This document shows positions 9,137 through 17,507 of a DNA stretch of 64,000 nt, piece after piece. The DNA lies in NCBI GenBank assembly GCA_963781195.1, contig CAWAEZ010000014.1:175088-239087 (forward strand), read 5' to 3'. The translations under genes were made by a program, and so were the position numbers. The notes under the pieces are model-generated. The model had not been told where the DNA came from. It made no database searches and saw only the letters and a list, made by a program, of their open reading frames with translations. Within the stretch, counting starts at the first letter, position 1; every line of letters starts with the position of its first letter. This DNA comes from JAJPKK01 sp963781195. GTDB taxonomy: Bacteria > Pseudomonadota > Alphaproteobacteria > Rhizobiales > Xanthobacteraceae.

Positions 9137-10081
9137 TCACGAATAGGAGCTCGATGTTTTGAGCTGCTTCACGAGCCGTCCGAGGAAGGCCCGGCGGATC
9201 GCGGGGAGCGCTGCGCCGTCGTAGACGTAGAAACCCTCGCCGGTCTTGATGCCGAGCTTGCCTTCGGCGACCTTGCGCCGCAGCAGCGGGCTTGCCTCGC
9301 GTGAGGCATCCATCACTGCGAGCAGGTTGTCGCCGACCGTGAGCCAGATATCGAGCCCGCCGAAGTCCGCCACTTCGAGCTGGCCGGTGGTGGCGTAGCG
9401 GAAGGCGGGCCCGAATTTAAGGGCGGTATCGACGTCCGCTGCGTCGGCGACGCCTTGCTCGATGAGCGAGAAGACTTCGCGGGCGATCGCCTGCTGGATG
9501 CGATTGGCGACGAGTCCGGGCACGTCCTTCAGGACTTTGGCAGTGCGCTTGCCGATCGCCTGGTGCAGGGCCGCGACCGCGTCGTAGACCGCGGCCGGCG
9601 TATTGCCGAACTCGGAAATCTCGACGAGCGGCATCACCACAGGCGGGTTGTACCAATGCGTGACCAAGGTGCGGCTACGCCGCGCTTCGGGCAGCGCCGC
9701 GATCATCGACGCCAGCGGCAGGCTCGACGTGTTGGTCGCGAAGATGGTCGTCGAAGGGCAAAGGTGATCGAGTTCGGCGAACAGCGCCCGCTTCAACTCC
9801 ATCTGTTCCGGTATCGCTTCGACGACAAAGTCACGATCGGCGACGGCGGCCGCGAGCTCGTCGAATAGCTTTATCCGGCGTAGCGCAGGCGCAACCGCAG
9901 TCGCGGAGACCACCTCCTCCTCGGCCAGCAAGGCATAGGCCGCTTCGATGGAGGGCATGATCTCGTCGCGCTGGCTCTTCGACGGCTCGTAGAGATGCAC
10001 CGAAAAGTCGTGCAGGGCGAAGGCCGCGGCGATGCCGTGCCCCATGGTGCCTCCGCCGATGACTCCGATCCGTTGCAACAT
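9137..10081 (-). CDS. 3-hydroxyacyl-CoA dehydrogenase (3-hydroxybutyryl-CoA dehydrogenase type)
   Basis: A 314-residue NAD-dependent dehydrogenase of the HbdA/FadB N-terminal type that oxidises the 3-hydroxyl of a hydroxyacyl-CoA. The nucleotide loop GVIGGGTMGHGIA is near residue 5, VVEAIPEQMELKRALF near 86, FATNTSSLPL near 112 and THWYNPPVVMPLVEI with the catalytic His near 140. The C-terminal helical domain begins at DVPGLVANRIQQA. The start is set at 10081 because the motif follows at once; the longer upstream frame is non-conserved. Close relatives include L-carnitine and lambda-crystallin-type dehydrogenases, so the true substrate could be a hydroxy acid other than 3-hydroxybutyryl-CoA. 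Confidence 0.85.
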   Translation of the reverse strand: MLQRIGVIGGGTMGHGIAAAFALHDFSVHLYEPSKSQRDEIMPSIEAAYALLAEEEVVSATAVAPALRRIKLFDELAAAVADRDFVVEAIPEQMELKRALFAELDHLCPSTTIFATNTSSLPLASMIAALPEARRSRTLVTHWYNPPVVMPLVEISEFGNTPAAVYDAVAALHQAIGKRTAKVLKDVPGLVANRIQQAIAREVFSLIEQGVADAADVDTALKFGPAFRYATTGQLEVADFGGLDIWLTVGDNLLAVMDASREASPLLRRKVAEGKLGIKTGEGFYVYDGAALPAIRRAFLGRLVKQLKTSSSYS

Positions 10082-10112
10082 GCTGGTTCCGCAGATTGGA
10101 TGGCGCCTTGGG

Positions 10113-10301
10113 TCAGCCTGCCGTATAGCCGCCGTCGGCGTCGAAAACGTGCCCCGTGAAGGCGACCTTTGCGCCCGCGCCGGCCGGCGCCTGTACCGCG
10201 AGCGCGCCGAACGCGCCAGCGGCGCCGGTGACGATCGCAACCTTGCCGCGGACCGAGAACAGCGACAGCGGATCTTTGCGGAAATCAGCGGACGCTGTCA
10301 T
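10113..10301 (-). pseudogene. Short-chain dehydrogenase remnant with a large internal deletion
   Basis: A 62-codon frame whose first 45 residues are the start of a short-chain dehydrogenase (RGKVAIVTGAAGAFG is the cofactor loop) and whose last 16 residues (FTGHVFDADGGYTAG) are the usual SDR C-terminus. About 190 residues, including the Ser-Tyr-Lys catalytic centre, are missing between them without loss of frame. Its ATG overlaps the stop of the preceding mini-frame. It cannot be an active dehydrogenase. Either a deletion fused the two ends or the assembly collapsed here. Confidence 0.75.
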
Positions 10302-10393
10302 GGCCTCACCCCGGGCGATAAGGGATGACGACGAGCATGGTGATGATCGGGAAAGTCGTACGGCTTGGCCGCTGGGACACGCTTGACGTGCAT
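10298..10393 (-). pseudogene. Coupled 31-codon frame, possible remnant gene
   Basis: A small open frame starting MHVKRVPAAKPYDFPDHH. Its ATG overlaps the stop of the cyclase gene (ATGA) and its own stop overlaps the ATG of the SDR remnant (ATGA). Such two-sided coupling is typical of a real operon member. The length is far too short for a folded enzyme, and a shifted frame in the second half reads TMLVVIPYRPG, so a deleted or frameshifted gene is likely. The N-terminus faintly resembles a cupin start, but I cannot confirm that. Confidence 0.35.
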
Positions 10394-11232
10394 CAGAACG
10401 CCTCGCCCTTTTCGATCCGATAGGCTTGCTTCGGATCGGTGATGGCGACGAGACGAATGATGCAGCCGTCCCCGCGGTCCCAATTCCAGGGAAAGAAGGC
10501 GAAGGTGCAACGCTTGCCCGTGACCTCGTCGAGATCACCGCCGACGTTTTCGATGCCGAGAATGCCGTGCCGGAAAAGCTTGCCATGCACCGGCTCCCAT
10601 TGCGGAAAATCCTCGGCCCAATCGCGCCCACCGGACCAGACGCGATATTCTTCCTGCAAGTGCGGGAGCAGCGGTCCGTTGCGGTGCGGACCGATCGCGG
10701 TGGCGAGGGGATGGTCGTTGGCCTGCGTGTCGTGGCCCACCACCTTGACCTGTTTGTCGATCATCCAGTCTGCCGCGGAGGGGACCAGGCCCGGGCAGTA
10801 GGCGAAGTAATCGCCGTCCTCGTAGACCTTATGCCAGCCGGTGTTCAAGACCAGCACATCGTGCGGCCGGATCGCGTGACCGCACGCCTTTTCCAGGTCG
10901 TCCGCCGTGATCGATTCCCATTTCTTCTTCGGGATCGGAACCACTATGCCGGAGCCGAAGAAATGCGGCAGCGGCACCTCGTCGATGAATGGCGTGCCCT
11001 GCACGACATGGGCCGGCGCATCGATATGGGTGGTGGAGTGCATCGACGTCGTGATGCGCTGCGACAACACGCCCGATTTGGCCATGTAGTGGATGCGCTC
11101 GATTTTGACGTCTTCGAAATAGGGCCAGTTCGGGCATTGAAAGCCCCAACGATGCGAGAGGTTGGTGAACCGTAAGCCCATGGCATTGTCGGCATTGCTC
11201 TGAAATCTAATGCCGCGAACCTCGATGGACAT
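10393..11232 (-). CDS. Cyclase / kynurenine formamidase-like hydrolase
   Basis: A 279-residue member of the metal-dependent cyclase family that includes kynurenine formamidase and isatin hydrolase. The metal-binding motif HSTTHIDAPAH is near residue 65, the family form being HxGTHxDxPxH, and a later acidic and His-rich segment (VVGHDTQANDHPLAT) carries the second half of the site. There is no signal peptide. It is the first gene of a minus-strand run ending in the SDR remnant and the hydroxyacyl-CoA dehydrogenase, which suggests amide or lactone opening ahead of oxidation. The substrate is not evident. Confidence 0.8.
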   Translation of the reverse strand: MSIEVRGIRFQSNADNAMGLRFTNLSHRWGFQCPNWPYFEDVKIERIHYMAKSGVLSQRITTSMHSTTHIDAPAHVVQGTPFIDEVPLPHFFGSGIVVPIPKKKWESITADDLEKACGHAIRPHDVLVLNTGWHKVYEDGDYFAYCPGLVPSAADWMIDKQVKVVGHDTQANDHPLATAIGPHRNGPLLPHLQEEYRVWSGGRDWAEDFPQWEPVHGKLFRHGILGIENVGGDLDEVTGKRCTFAFFPWNWDRGDGCIIRLVAITDPKQAYRIEKGEAF

Positions 11233-11977
11233 CGTTCCTCCTTCTGATGCTTATTGTTTCGCGCGCCGGCCTCGACTGCCCGCCGCGAGGCGTCGCGATC
11301 GCGATGCTCCGCCTTACGATACGAATGATGCCGGTATCAGCGCAATCGGCACCACGGTGATCAATCATTTCGGTCGCATTTCGGTCGTCCCGTCGCGATG
11401 TCGACCCCGTACGTCCCAGCGCTTTCTCGAACGTCGCGACCACCTCGCCGAGCGGCTGCTAACTTTCCGGCGCCGCTTCGAGGACATCCTCTCGGGCCGA
11501 AAGTAGCCGATCGGCGAGCGACTTTGAAGAGATGCTGACGCGCATCGGGTAGGTCGGCTTCTCTCGCTACGCGAAAGGCCGCGCGATCTCGCCAAAGCCT
11601 GGCTCTCACTTCGGCGTCGCGGGCGCGCGGCTCCGCCCTGATCGAGACGCGGGGCTCACGCGGGAGACTCAGTGAACTCACGGCTGCATCGGAGCGATCC
11701 TGTCCAAAGCCGTGTTCGGTATTGAGCCGCCCCCGAGCCGGGGGCTACACTCGCGTCAGCTCCGACGAGAGCCGATAACAACAGGGAGGACTACATGAAG
11801 CCGCAGGCGGCCATGTCCGCTGCCGCCCCGATCGCTGCAGCTTGCGGGAGGCGCCGACCGGCGCTTGGGCGCGTCCCATCCGGGGCACGAATCCCCCTCG
11901 AATGCGGGCTGTCCGTCGATGGCCGAGATATGACAGCCGGCGCGGAGCCGTTCTCGTCATCCGGAATCAGGAATGCC
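11233..11977. other. Gene-free stretch between divergent genes
   Basis: About 745 bp between the cyclase and the tctC gene, which point away from each other, so promoters for both probably lie here. All open frames in it are short and show no family motif. A frame from 11795 is in phase with tctC and would add 61 residues, but the added part looks like untranslated leader. I see no RNA gene or clear operator. Confidence 0.5.
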
Positions 11978-12955
11978 ATGGTCAACATCGGGATGCTCGC
12001 CGCGGTTGCCGCACTTGCCGCGACCATGACGCAGGCCGTGGCCGAGGACTGGCCGACGCGTCCGATGACCATGGTGGTTCCTTTTGCCGCAGGCGGAACG
12101 AGCGATGTGATTGCGCGACTGATCGCGGAGGGCCTGCGAAGCGAGCTCGGCCAGCCGGTCATCGTCGAAAACGTCGGCGGCGCCGGCGGGATGACGGGCG
12201 GAAACCGGGTCGCGAAAGCGCCGCCCGACGGGTACCAGATGGTGCTCGGGAATGTCGGCACCCACGCCCAGAACCAGTCACTCTACAAGAAGCCGCTCTA
12301 CGACGCCGCGACGGATTTCGCACCCGTCATGCTGCTGACCGAGGAGCCGCTGGTGCTGGTCGCGCGCAAGGATTTCCCGGCCGACGACCTCCAGCAGTTC
12401 ATCGCCTATGCCAAGGCCCACCAAGCCACGATGCGGTTCGGCTCGGCGGGAACGGGAGGGTCGAACCATCTCGCCTGCGTGCTGCTCAATGCGGCGATCG
12501 GGATCGATGTGACGCACGTCCCCTATCGCAGCGGCGGCCAGGCGATGCAGGACCTGATCGGCGGCCGGATCGACTACCAATGCCCCTCGGGCACCACGGC
12601 GATGCCGCAGATCGCGAGCAAGTCCGTCAAAGGCCTCGCCATCCTCACCAAGAAGCGTTCGCCATTCATGCCGGATCTGCCGTCTGCGAGCGAGCAGGGG
12701 CTCACCGATTTCGACATCCCGAGCTGGTATGCGCTGTTCCTGCCGAAAGGGACGCCCGCGCCGATCGTGCAGAAGCTTCACGACGCTGCGTCCGCTGCGA
12801 TCGATTCACCGGCCATGCAACAGAGGCTCAGAGAGATCGGCTCCGCGGCGGTCCCGCCGGGGCGCAGATCCTCCGAATATCTTGGCAAATTCGTCGCCGG
12901 CCAGATCGCCAAATGGGCGCCCGCGATCAAGGCCAGCGGCGTGAACATCGACTGA
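11978..12955 (+). CDS. Tripartite tricarboxylate transporter (Bug/TctC) binding protein
   Basis: A 325-residue periplasmic receptor of the Bug family that captures carboxylic acids for a TctAB permease. The ATG at 11978 gives a clean signal peptide (MVNIGMLAAVAALAATM then TQAVA before EDWPTRP). The mature start WPTRPMTMVVPFAAGG is the family hallmark, followed by GQPVIVENVGGAGG near residue 60 and VPYRSGGQAMQDLIGGRID near 185. An upstream in-frame ATG at 11795 would bury the signal peptide and is rejected. No tctA or tctB is adjacent, so it is an orphan receptor that may share the TctAB pair encoded at 27.5-29.4 kb. Confidence 0.9.
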   Translation: MVNIGMLAAVAALAATMTQAVAEDWPTRPMTMVVPFAAGGTSDVIARLIAEGLRSELGQPVIVENVGGAGGMTGGNRVAKAPPDGYQMVLGNVGTHAQNQSLYKKPLYDAATDFAPVMLLTEEPLVLVARKDFPADDLQQFIAYAKAHQATMRFGSAGTGGSNHLACVLLNAAIGIDVTHVPYRSGGQAMQDLIGGRIDYQCPSGTTAMPQIASKSVKGLAILTKKRSPFMPDLPSASEQGLTDFDIPSWYALFLPKGTPAPIVQKLHDAASAAIDSPAMQQRLREIGSAAVPPGRRSSEYLGKFVAGQIAKWAPAIKASGVNID

Positions 12956-13086
12956 GCCCGGCCGTTGCGCACCGTGCCGATCGAGACGACGAACATGGGC
13001 ATGGCCCGGCTCGACCTTCCGAGAAGCGCGTCGGCGCCACGCGACAACGTCCGTCGGTCTTTATCCTTCCGAAGTCAGGAACGATC

Positions 13087-14157
13087 ATGCGAGTTCAAGA
13101 CATCACGCTGCGGCGGGTCTGCCTTCCTCTCGTCCGCCCGTATGTTCTATCTTACCGCACCTTCACCGAGTTCGAGCCGATCATCGTCGAGGTGCGCGAT
13201 GCCGACGGCCGGGTCGGCTGGGGTGAGGGGCACATCTCGCCGGGCTCCAGTCGCGAGACCCGCGAAGGGGGATGGGCGTTCTGCCGCGAACATGCCGCTG
13301 CGATCGTCGGTGAGGATACGGAAAGCGCGAAGGCGACGGTGTCGGCCAACGTCGAGGCCAGCAAGGTGGCGGCGACGGCGCTGCTGACCGCGATCGAGAT
13401 GCTGGAGGATCACCCGCTGCTCAAAATCGAGCGCGACGTGCGGTTGCCGCTGCTGACGCCGTTCAACAGCAGCGCGCCCGCGGAGATCGAAGAGGAAGTC
13501 GAGCGGCGCCTGAAGGACGGCTTTCGTACCTTCAAGATCAAGGTTGGCAAGGACGCCGCGGCCGACATCGCGCGGGTCCGCACGATCCAGCGCGCGATCG
13601 CCGGTCGCGCAACCATGCAAATCGACGCCAACCGTGCCTATGCCGAAACGGATGCCTGCCAATTCGCCGCCGCGCTCGACCCGGCGGGCATCGAGCTGTT
13701 CGAGCAACCGTGCCGCGCCGAGGATTGGGACGCCAACGCCCATGTCGCCGCGGTCTCGGCGGTGCCGGTGATGCTGGACGAGCCGATCTGCGCCGTGAGC
13801 GACATCGAGCGGGCGGCGGGGATTCCGAACGTCGGCTTCTGCAAGCTGAAGCTCAAGCGTTTCGGCGGTCTCGACCTGCTCAAGGCCGCCCTTGATAAAG
13901 TCCGCGAACTCGGCATGGTGCCGGTGTTGGGCGACGGCCTCTCGGCCGAGCTTGCGTGTTGGATGGAAGGCTGCGTGGCGAGCGTCACCATCGACAATGC
14001 CGGCGAGTTCAACGGATACCTGAAGCCCAGGGAGCGGCTGTTCACGCCGCCGCTTCCGTTCGCGGCGGGGGATTTGCTTCTGCCGAAGAGCTATCGTCCG
14101 ACGGTCGACCGCGCGGCGCTCGATCGCCTGACGGTCGAGACGGCGCACTTTCCTTAA
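13087..14157 (+). CDS. Mandelate racemase / muconate lactonizing enzyme-family protein
   Basis: A 356-residue enolase-superfamily enzyme, which abstracts a proton alpha to a carboxylate. It has the N-terminal capping domain and a barrel with the ligands in order: FKIKVG (Lys150, Lys152), QIDANRAY (Asp180), ELFEQP (Glu206), MLDEPI (Asp231) and CKLKLKRFGG (Lys253/255). The KxK plus KLK arrangement fits the muconate cycloisomerase subgroup, which also includes dipeptide epimerases and o-succinylbenzoate synthases. The reaction is therefore open. The longer upstream open frame is a shadow of tctC. It lies 131 bp after tctC, so substrate uptake and conversion may be linked. Confidence 0.87.
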   Translation: MRVQDITLRRVCLPLVRPYVLSYRTFTEFEPIIVEVRDADGRVGWGEGHISPGSSRETREGGWAFCREHAAAIVGEDTESAKATVSANVEASKVAATALLTAIEMLEDHPLLKIERDVRLPLLTPFNSSAPAEIEEEVERRLKDGFRTFKIKVGKDAAADIARVRTIQRAIAGRATMQIDANRAYAETDACQFAAALDPAGIELFEQPCRAEDWDANAHVAAVSAVPVMLDEPICAVSDIERAAGIPNVGFCKLKLKRFGGLDLLKAALDKVRELGMVPVLGDGLSAELACWMEGCVASVTIDNAGEFNGYLKPRERLFTPPLPFAAGDLLLPKSYRPTVDRAALDRLTVETAHFP

Positions 14158-14210
14158 ACAGGTCACTTCGGGTAACAGGCCACTTCGGGTAACACGTCGC
14201 GGATAACAGG
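14157..14210. repeat. Tandem 17-bp direct repeats before the carboxyltransferase gene
   Basis: Two adjacent 17-bp units, AACAGGTCACTTCGGGT and AACAGGCCACTTCGGGT, differ at one base. They are followed by a shortened unit that starts AACACG and another that starts AACAGG. The array fills the gap between the enolase-family stop and the carboxyltransferase start and ends about 20 bp before that ATG. It could bind a regulator or be a slippage product. Confidence 0.8.
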
Positions 14211-14231
14211 TTTTAGGGAGAAACGGGTTCG

Positions 14232-15764
14232 ATGGCTCATGAACGGCTGATTGCGGAGCTCGACAAAAGGCGCGACACGGCGCGCAGGATGGGAGGGCCC
14301 GAGAAGCTCGCCCAGCGCGCCAAGCGCGGTCAGCTCAGCGCACAGCAGCGGCTCGATGCGCTCGTCGATCCCGGCAGTTTCATCGAGCTCGGCCTGCTGG
14401 GCGCCTCCGCCCTCGACAGCTCGCCTGACGAAACGCCACGCGACGCCAAGGTGACCGGATTCGGCCGGATCGAAGGTCGCGACGTCGGCGTGGTCATCAA
14501 CGACTTCACGGTGAAGGGATCGTCCACCAGCGCGACCAATTCGCGCAAGATGGGTTACATCCGCCGGACCTGCACCGAGCGCGGGCTGCCGTTCGTGCAT
14601 ATCGGGGAATCGACCGGCGCCCGCCTGCCCGACGCCATGGGCTCGAAAGGCATGGGCCAGCTGCTCGGCAACGACACCACCCAGTTCCGGCGCACCCGCG
14701 AGACGCCGTGGGCAGCCGCGGCGCTCGACACCTCGTTCGGCTCATCGGCCTGGCAATGCTGCTGCGCGGATTTCTCGGTGATGAAGAAGGGCTCGATCAT
14801 GGCGGTGTCGAGCCCGCGCCTCGTCTCCATGGCGATCGGCCAGAAGGTCGATCTGGAAGAGCTGGGCGGCTGGCGGCTGCACGCCGAGCAGACCGGGCTG
14901 ATCGACTACTTCGTCGACACCGACGCCGAGGCGATGGCCTCGATCCGCCGGTTCCTCTCTTACCTGCCGAGCCACCATCGCGAACTGCCGCCGCTGGCCG
15001 CGGTGCCGGACGGATCGGGAGACGACCAGCAGCGGCTGCTCGAAGTCGTGCCGGAAAAGCGAACGCAGGTCTACAACATGAAGAAGGTGGTCGAGATCAT
15101 CGTCGATCGCGACAGCTTCTTCGAGATCAAGGCGCGGTTCGGCCGTCCGGCGATCGTCGGGCTGGCGCGACTCGGGGGCCGCAGCGTCGGCATCATCGCC
15201 AACAATCCGGCGGTCGGGGGCGGCGCGCTCTCCGGAGAAGCCTGCCGCAAGATCGTCGACTTCACGGTGCTGTGCGACAGCTTCAACATTCCGCTGATCC
15301 GCCTCATGGACACCCCCGGCTTCGTGGTCGGCCTCGACGCCGAGCGCCGCGGCGCGCCGGGTCACATCATGAACTTCATGAACGCCACCTGCCTGACGAC
15401 GACGCCGCAGATCACCGTCATCGTCCGCAAGGCCTATGGCCGCGCTTATGTCGCGATGGGCGGTGGCGCCCACAACGATACGATGGTCGCCTGGCCGACC
15501 GCCGAGGTGAGCTTCATGGATCCGGTCTTCGCCACCAGCATCGTGCACAACAAGACCCACGGTGACGACGGCTTCGAGGGGGCATTGGCGCATATCCAGA
15601 AGGACCTCGAGATCTGGGACATGGCCCGGATCTTCTCCGCCCACGACGTCATCAAGCCCCAGGAAACCCGCGACTTCATGATCCGCATGCTCGACCTGCA
15701 GCGCCGCCGGCGCACCGGCGGGATCGGCGAGCAGCTCATGCGGACCTGGCCGACGAGCTACTGA
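14232..15764 (+). CDS. Acyl-CoA carboxylase, carboxyltransferase (beta) subunit
   Basis: A 510-residue biotin-dependent carboxyltransferase with two crotonase-like halves; it passes the carboxyl from carboxybiotin to an acyl-CoA. HIGESTGARLPDAMGSKGM near residue 118 is the acyl-CoA binding face of the first half, and NNPAVGGGALSGEACRKIVDF near 325 with MDTPGFVVGLDAE near 360 is the carboxybiotin half. The sequence is nearer to propionyl-, methylcrotonyl- or geranyl-CoA types than to AccD. The unusual cysteine run WQCCCADF near 175 stands where family members usually have an oxyanion-hole glycine stretch. The matching biotin carboxylase and carrier lie convergently downstream. Confidence 0.88.
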   Translation: MAHERLIAELDKRRDTARRMGGPEKLAQRAKRGQLSAQQRLDALVDPGSFIELGLLGASALDSSPDETPRDAKVTGFGRIEGRDVGVVINDFTVKGSSTSATNSRKMGYIRRTCTERGLPFVHIGESTGARLPDAMGSKGMGQLLGNDTTQFRRTRETPWAAAALDTSFGSSAWQCCCADFSVMKKGSIMAVSSPRLVSMAIGQKVDLEELGGWRLHAEQTGLIDYFVDTDAEAMASIRRFLSYLPSHHRELPPLAAVPDGSGDDQQRLLEVVPEKRTQVYNMKKVVEIIVDRDSFFEIKARFGRPAIVGLARLGGRSVGIIANNPAVGGGALSGEACRKIVDFTVLCDSFNIPLIRLMDTPGFVVGLDAERRGAPGHIMNFMNATCLTTTPQITVIVRKAYGRAYVAMGGGAHNDTMVAWPTAEVSFMDPVFATSIVHNKTHGDDGFEGALAHIQKDLEIWDMARIFSAHDVIKPQETRDFMIRMLDLQRRRRTGGIGEQLMRTWPTSY

Positions 15765-15853
15765 GCGTCGTTCGGTCAACGTCGCCCGCCGGGATAGCCG
15801 GGCAGCGACATGATTGCGGCATCATGACGGAATTGCCCGACAGCGCGAACACC

Positions 15854-17242
15854 TCAGCGTGCGGCGAGTGCCGCAGCTTCCAGCAGGAGCTTCCCGCGGT
15901 CGTCGATGAAACGCGTGGTCGCATCGCCCGCGGCGAACACGCTGTCTTCGAGACAGGCGATCAGGAACTCGCGGTTGGTGCGGATGCCTTCGACGCGCGT
16001 CGCCCGCAGGGCAGCGGCAGCGCCCGCGATAGCGGCGGCGCGGTCTTCGCCCGCCGCGATGATCTTTGCGATCAGCGGATCGTAATAAGGCGTGACTTGG
16101 TCGCCCTCGCGGTAGCCGGTGTCGATCCGCAGCCTGCCGGTCTCCACGGGGAAGCGAAACACCTCCAGCGTCCCCGGCGAGGGCATGAACATCTTGGCCG
16201 GATTTTCCGCATAGAGCCGGCACTCGATCGCGCATCCGCTGCGGACGATGCCCGCCTGGTCCATCCTGCCGAGACGGCCGCGCGCGAGCTCGATCTGCAT
16301 GGCGACGAGATCGGTTCCGGTCACCATCTCGGTCACCGCGTGCTCGACCTGAATGCGCGTGTTCATTTCCAGGAAGAAGAATTCGAGCGTGTCCGCATCG
16401 ACGACGAATTCGATGGTGCCGGCGCCGGAATAGTGGGTGGCCTGCGCCAGCGCCACGGCCGTCCCGGCCATCCTTTGCCGGGTCGCGTCCGGCAGGCCCG
16501 GCGCCGCGCATTCCTCGATCACCTTCTGGAACCGGCGCTGCACCGAGCAGTCGCGTTCGAAGAGATGGATGGCGCGCCCGTCGCCGAACCCGAATACCTG
16601 GATCTCCACATGCCGCGCGCGCGGGATGTAGCGTTCGAGATAGATGGCGCCGTTGCCGAAGCTGCGCGCCGCCATCGATTGCGTCGCCGCCGCGATCTCG
16701 AGGAGCTTGTCCGGTAAATCGACCCGCCGCATGCCGATGCCGCCGCCGCCGGCCGCAGCCTTGACCAGCAGCGGAAACCCGACCGCGGCGGCGGCCCCTT
16801 CGAGGCCGGCGAGATCGCCCTCGGCGAACCGCGCACTACCGGCGAGGACGGGAACGCCGGCTGCGACCGCCGCCTCGCGTGCCCGCTGCTTATCGCCCAT
16901 GGTTTCGATCTGAGCGGGGGTCGGGCCGATCCAGACGAGGTCCGCCGCGCCGACTGCCCGCGCGAACGCCGCGCTCTCCGACAGGAAGCCGTATCCGGGG
17001 TGAACGAGGCCCGCGCCCGAGGCGCGCGCGGCGTCGAGAATGCGCTCGATCGCGAGATAGCTTTCCTGCGCGCGGGGCTTGCCGATGCAGATCGCCCGAT
17101 CGGCCTCTTCCACATGCGCGGCCGCGGCATCCGCCTCGGAGTAGACCGCCACCGTCTCGAGACCGAGCCGGCGGCAGCTGCGGATGATGCGCCGCGCGAT
17201 CTCACCGCGGTTGGCGATCAGGACGCGGTCAAAATTGTCCAA
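15854..17242 (-). CDS. Biotin carboxylase subunit of an acyl-CoA carboxylase
   Basis: A 462-residue ATP-grasp enzyme that carboxylates biotin. The landmarks are VLIANRGEIARRI near residue 6, HPGYGFLSE near 80, VKAAAGGGGIGMR (ATP loop) near 160, RDCSVQRRFQKVIEE near 230, EMNTRIQVEHAVTE near 290 and YYDPLIAKI near 400. It stops after the AccC-like core and has no biotinyl domain, because the carrier is a separate gene just upstream. No ATG fits: the likely start is the TTG at 17242, 10 bp after the carrier stop. An ATG at 17308 would overlap the carrier gene by 56 bp. Confidence 0.87.
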   Translation of the reverse strand: MDNFDRVLIANRGEIARRIIRSCRRLGLETVAVYSEADAAAAHVEEADRAICIGKPRAQESYLAIERILDAARASGAGLVHPGYGFLSESAAFARAVGAADLVWIGPTPAQIETMGDKQRAREAAVAAGVPVLAGSARFAEGDLAGLEGAAAAVGFPLLVKAAAGGGGIGMRRVDLPDKLLEIAAATQSMAARSFGNGAIYLERYIPRARHVEIQVFGFGDGRAIHLFERDCSVQRRFQKVIEECAAPGLPDATRQRMAGTAVALAQATHYSGAGTIEFVVDADTLEFFFLEMNTRIQVEHAVTEMVTGTDLVAMQIELARGRLGRMDQAGIVRSGCAIECRLYAENPAKMFMPSPGTLEVFRFPVETGRLRIDTGYREGDQVTPYYDPLIAKIIAAGEDRAAAIAGAAAALRATRVEGIRTNREFLIACLEDSVFAAGDATTRFIDDRGKLLLEAAALAAR

Positions 17243-17252
17243 GCGACCGCTC

Positions 17253-17474
17253 TCAAACTTCGAGGCGTACGACGACGCTGCCCTCGGTGACGACTTCGCC
17301 TTCGGCAACGAGAATTTCCTTCACGGTGCCAGGCTCGGGTGCCGAGATGGGAATTTCCATCTTCATCAATTCGAGCATCACGATCGGCTCGTCCTCCTCG
17401 ACCTTCTGTCCCGGTTTGGCGAGCACCTTCCAGACGTTTCCCGTGATCTCTGCCTTGACGTCGATGATCGCCAT
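17253..17474 (-). CDS. Stand-alone biotinyl carrier domain
   Basis: A 73-residue protein that is only the lipoyl/biotinyl beta-barrel. The biotin-accepting lysine is Lys38 in MLELMKMEIP, which has Leu where most carriers have Ala in EAMKM. KPGQKVEEDEPI before and GTVKEILVAEGEVV after it are the usual flanking strands. It lies 33 bp behind the aconitase stop and 10 bp before the biotin carboxylase. It lacks the Pro/Ala-rich linker of AccB, so it would be a freely diffusing swinging arm for the biotin carboxylase and a separate carboxyltransferase. Confidence 0.93.
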   Translation of the reverse strand: MAIIDVKAEITGNVWKVLAKPGQKVEEDEPIVMLELMKMEIPISAPEPGTVKEILVAEGEVVTEGSVVVRLEV

Positions 17475-17507
17475 GGTGGTTTCTGTCCTCGCAGCGTTTC
17501 GTGTTTC

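Noticed and set aside
11207..11681. Overlapping minus-strand frames upstream of the cyclase, considered as a regulator gene
   Set aside because: No helix-turn-helix or other motif, Arg-rich composition, and no frame covers a plausible domain.
11842..13086. Long frame in phase with the enolase-family gene
   Set aside because: It runs through tctC in a wrong frame and is rich in Arg and Pro, as expected for a shadow of GC-rich coding DNA.
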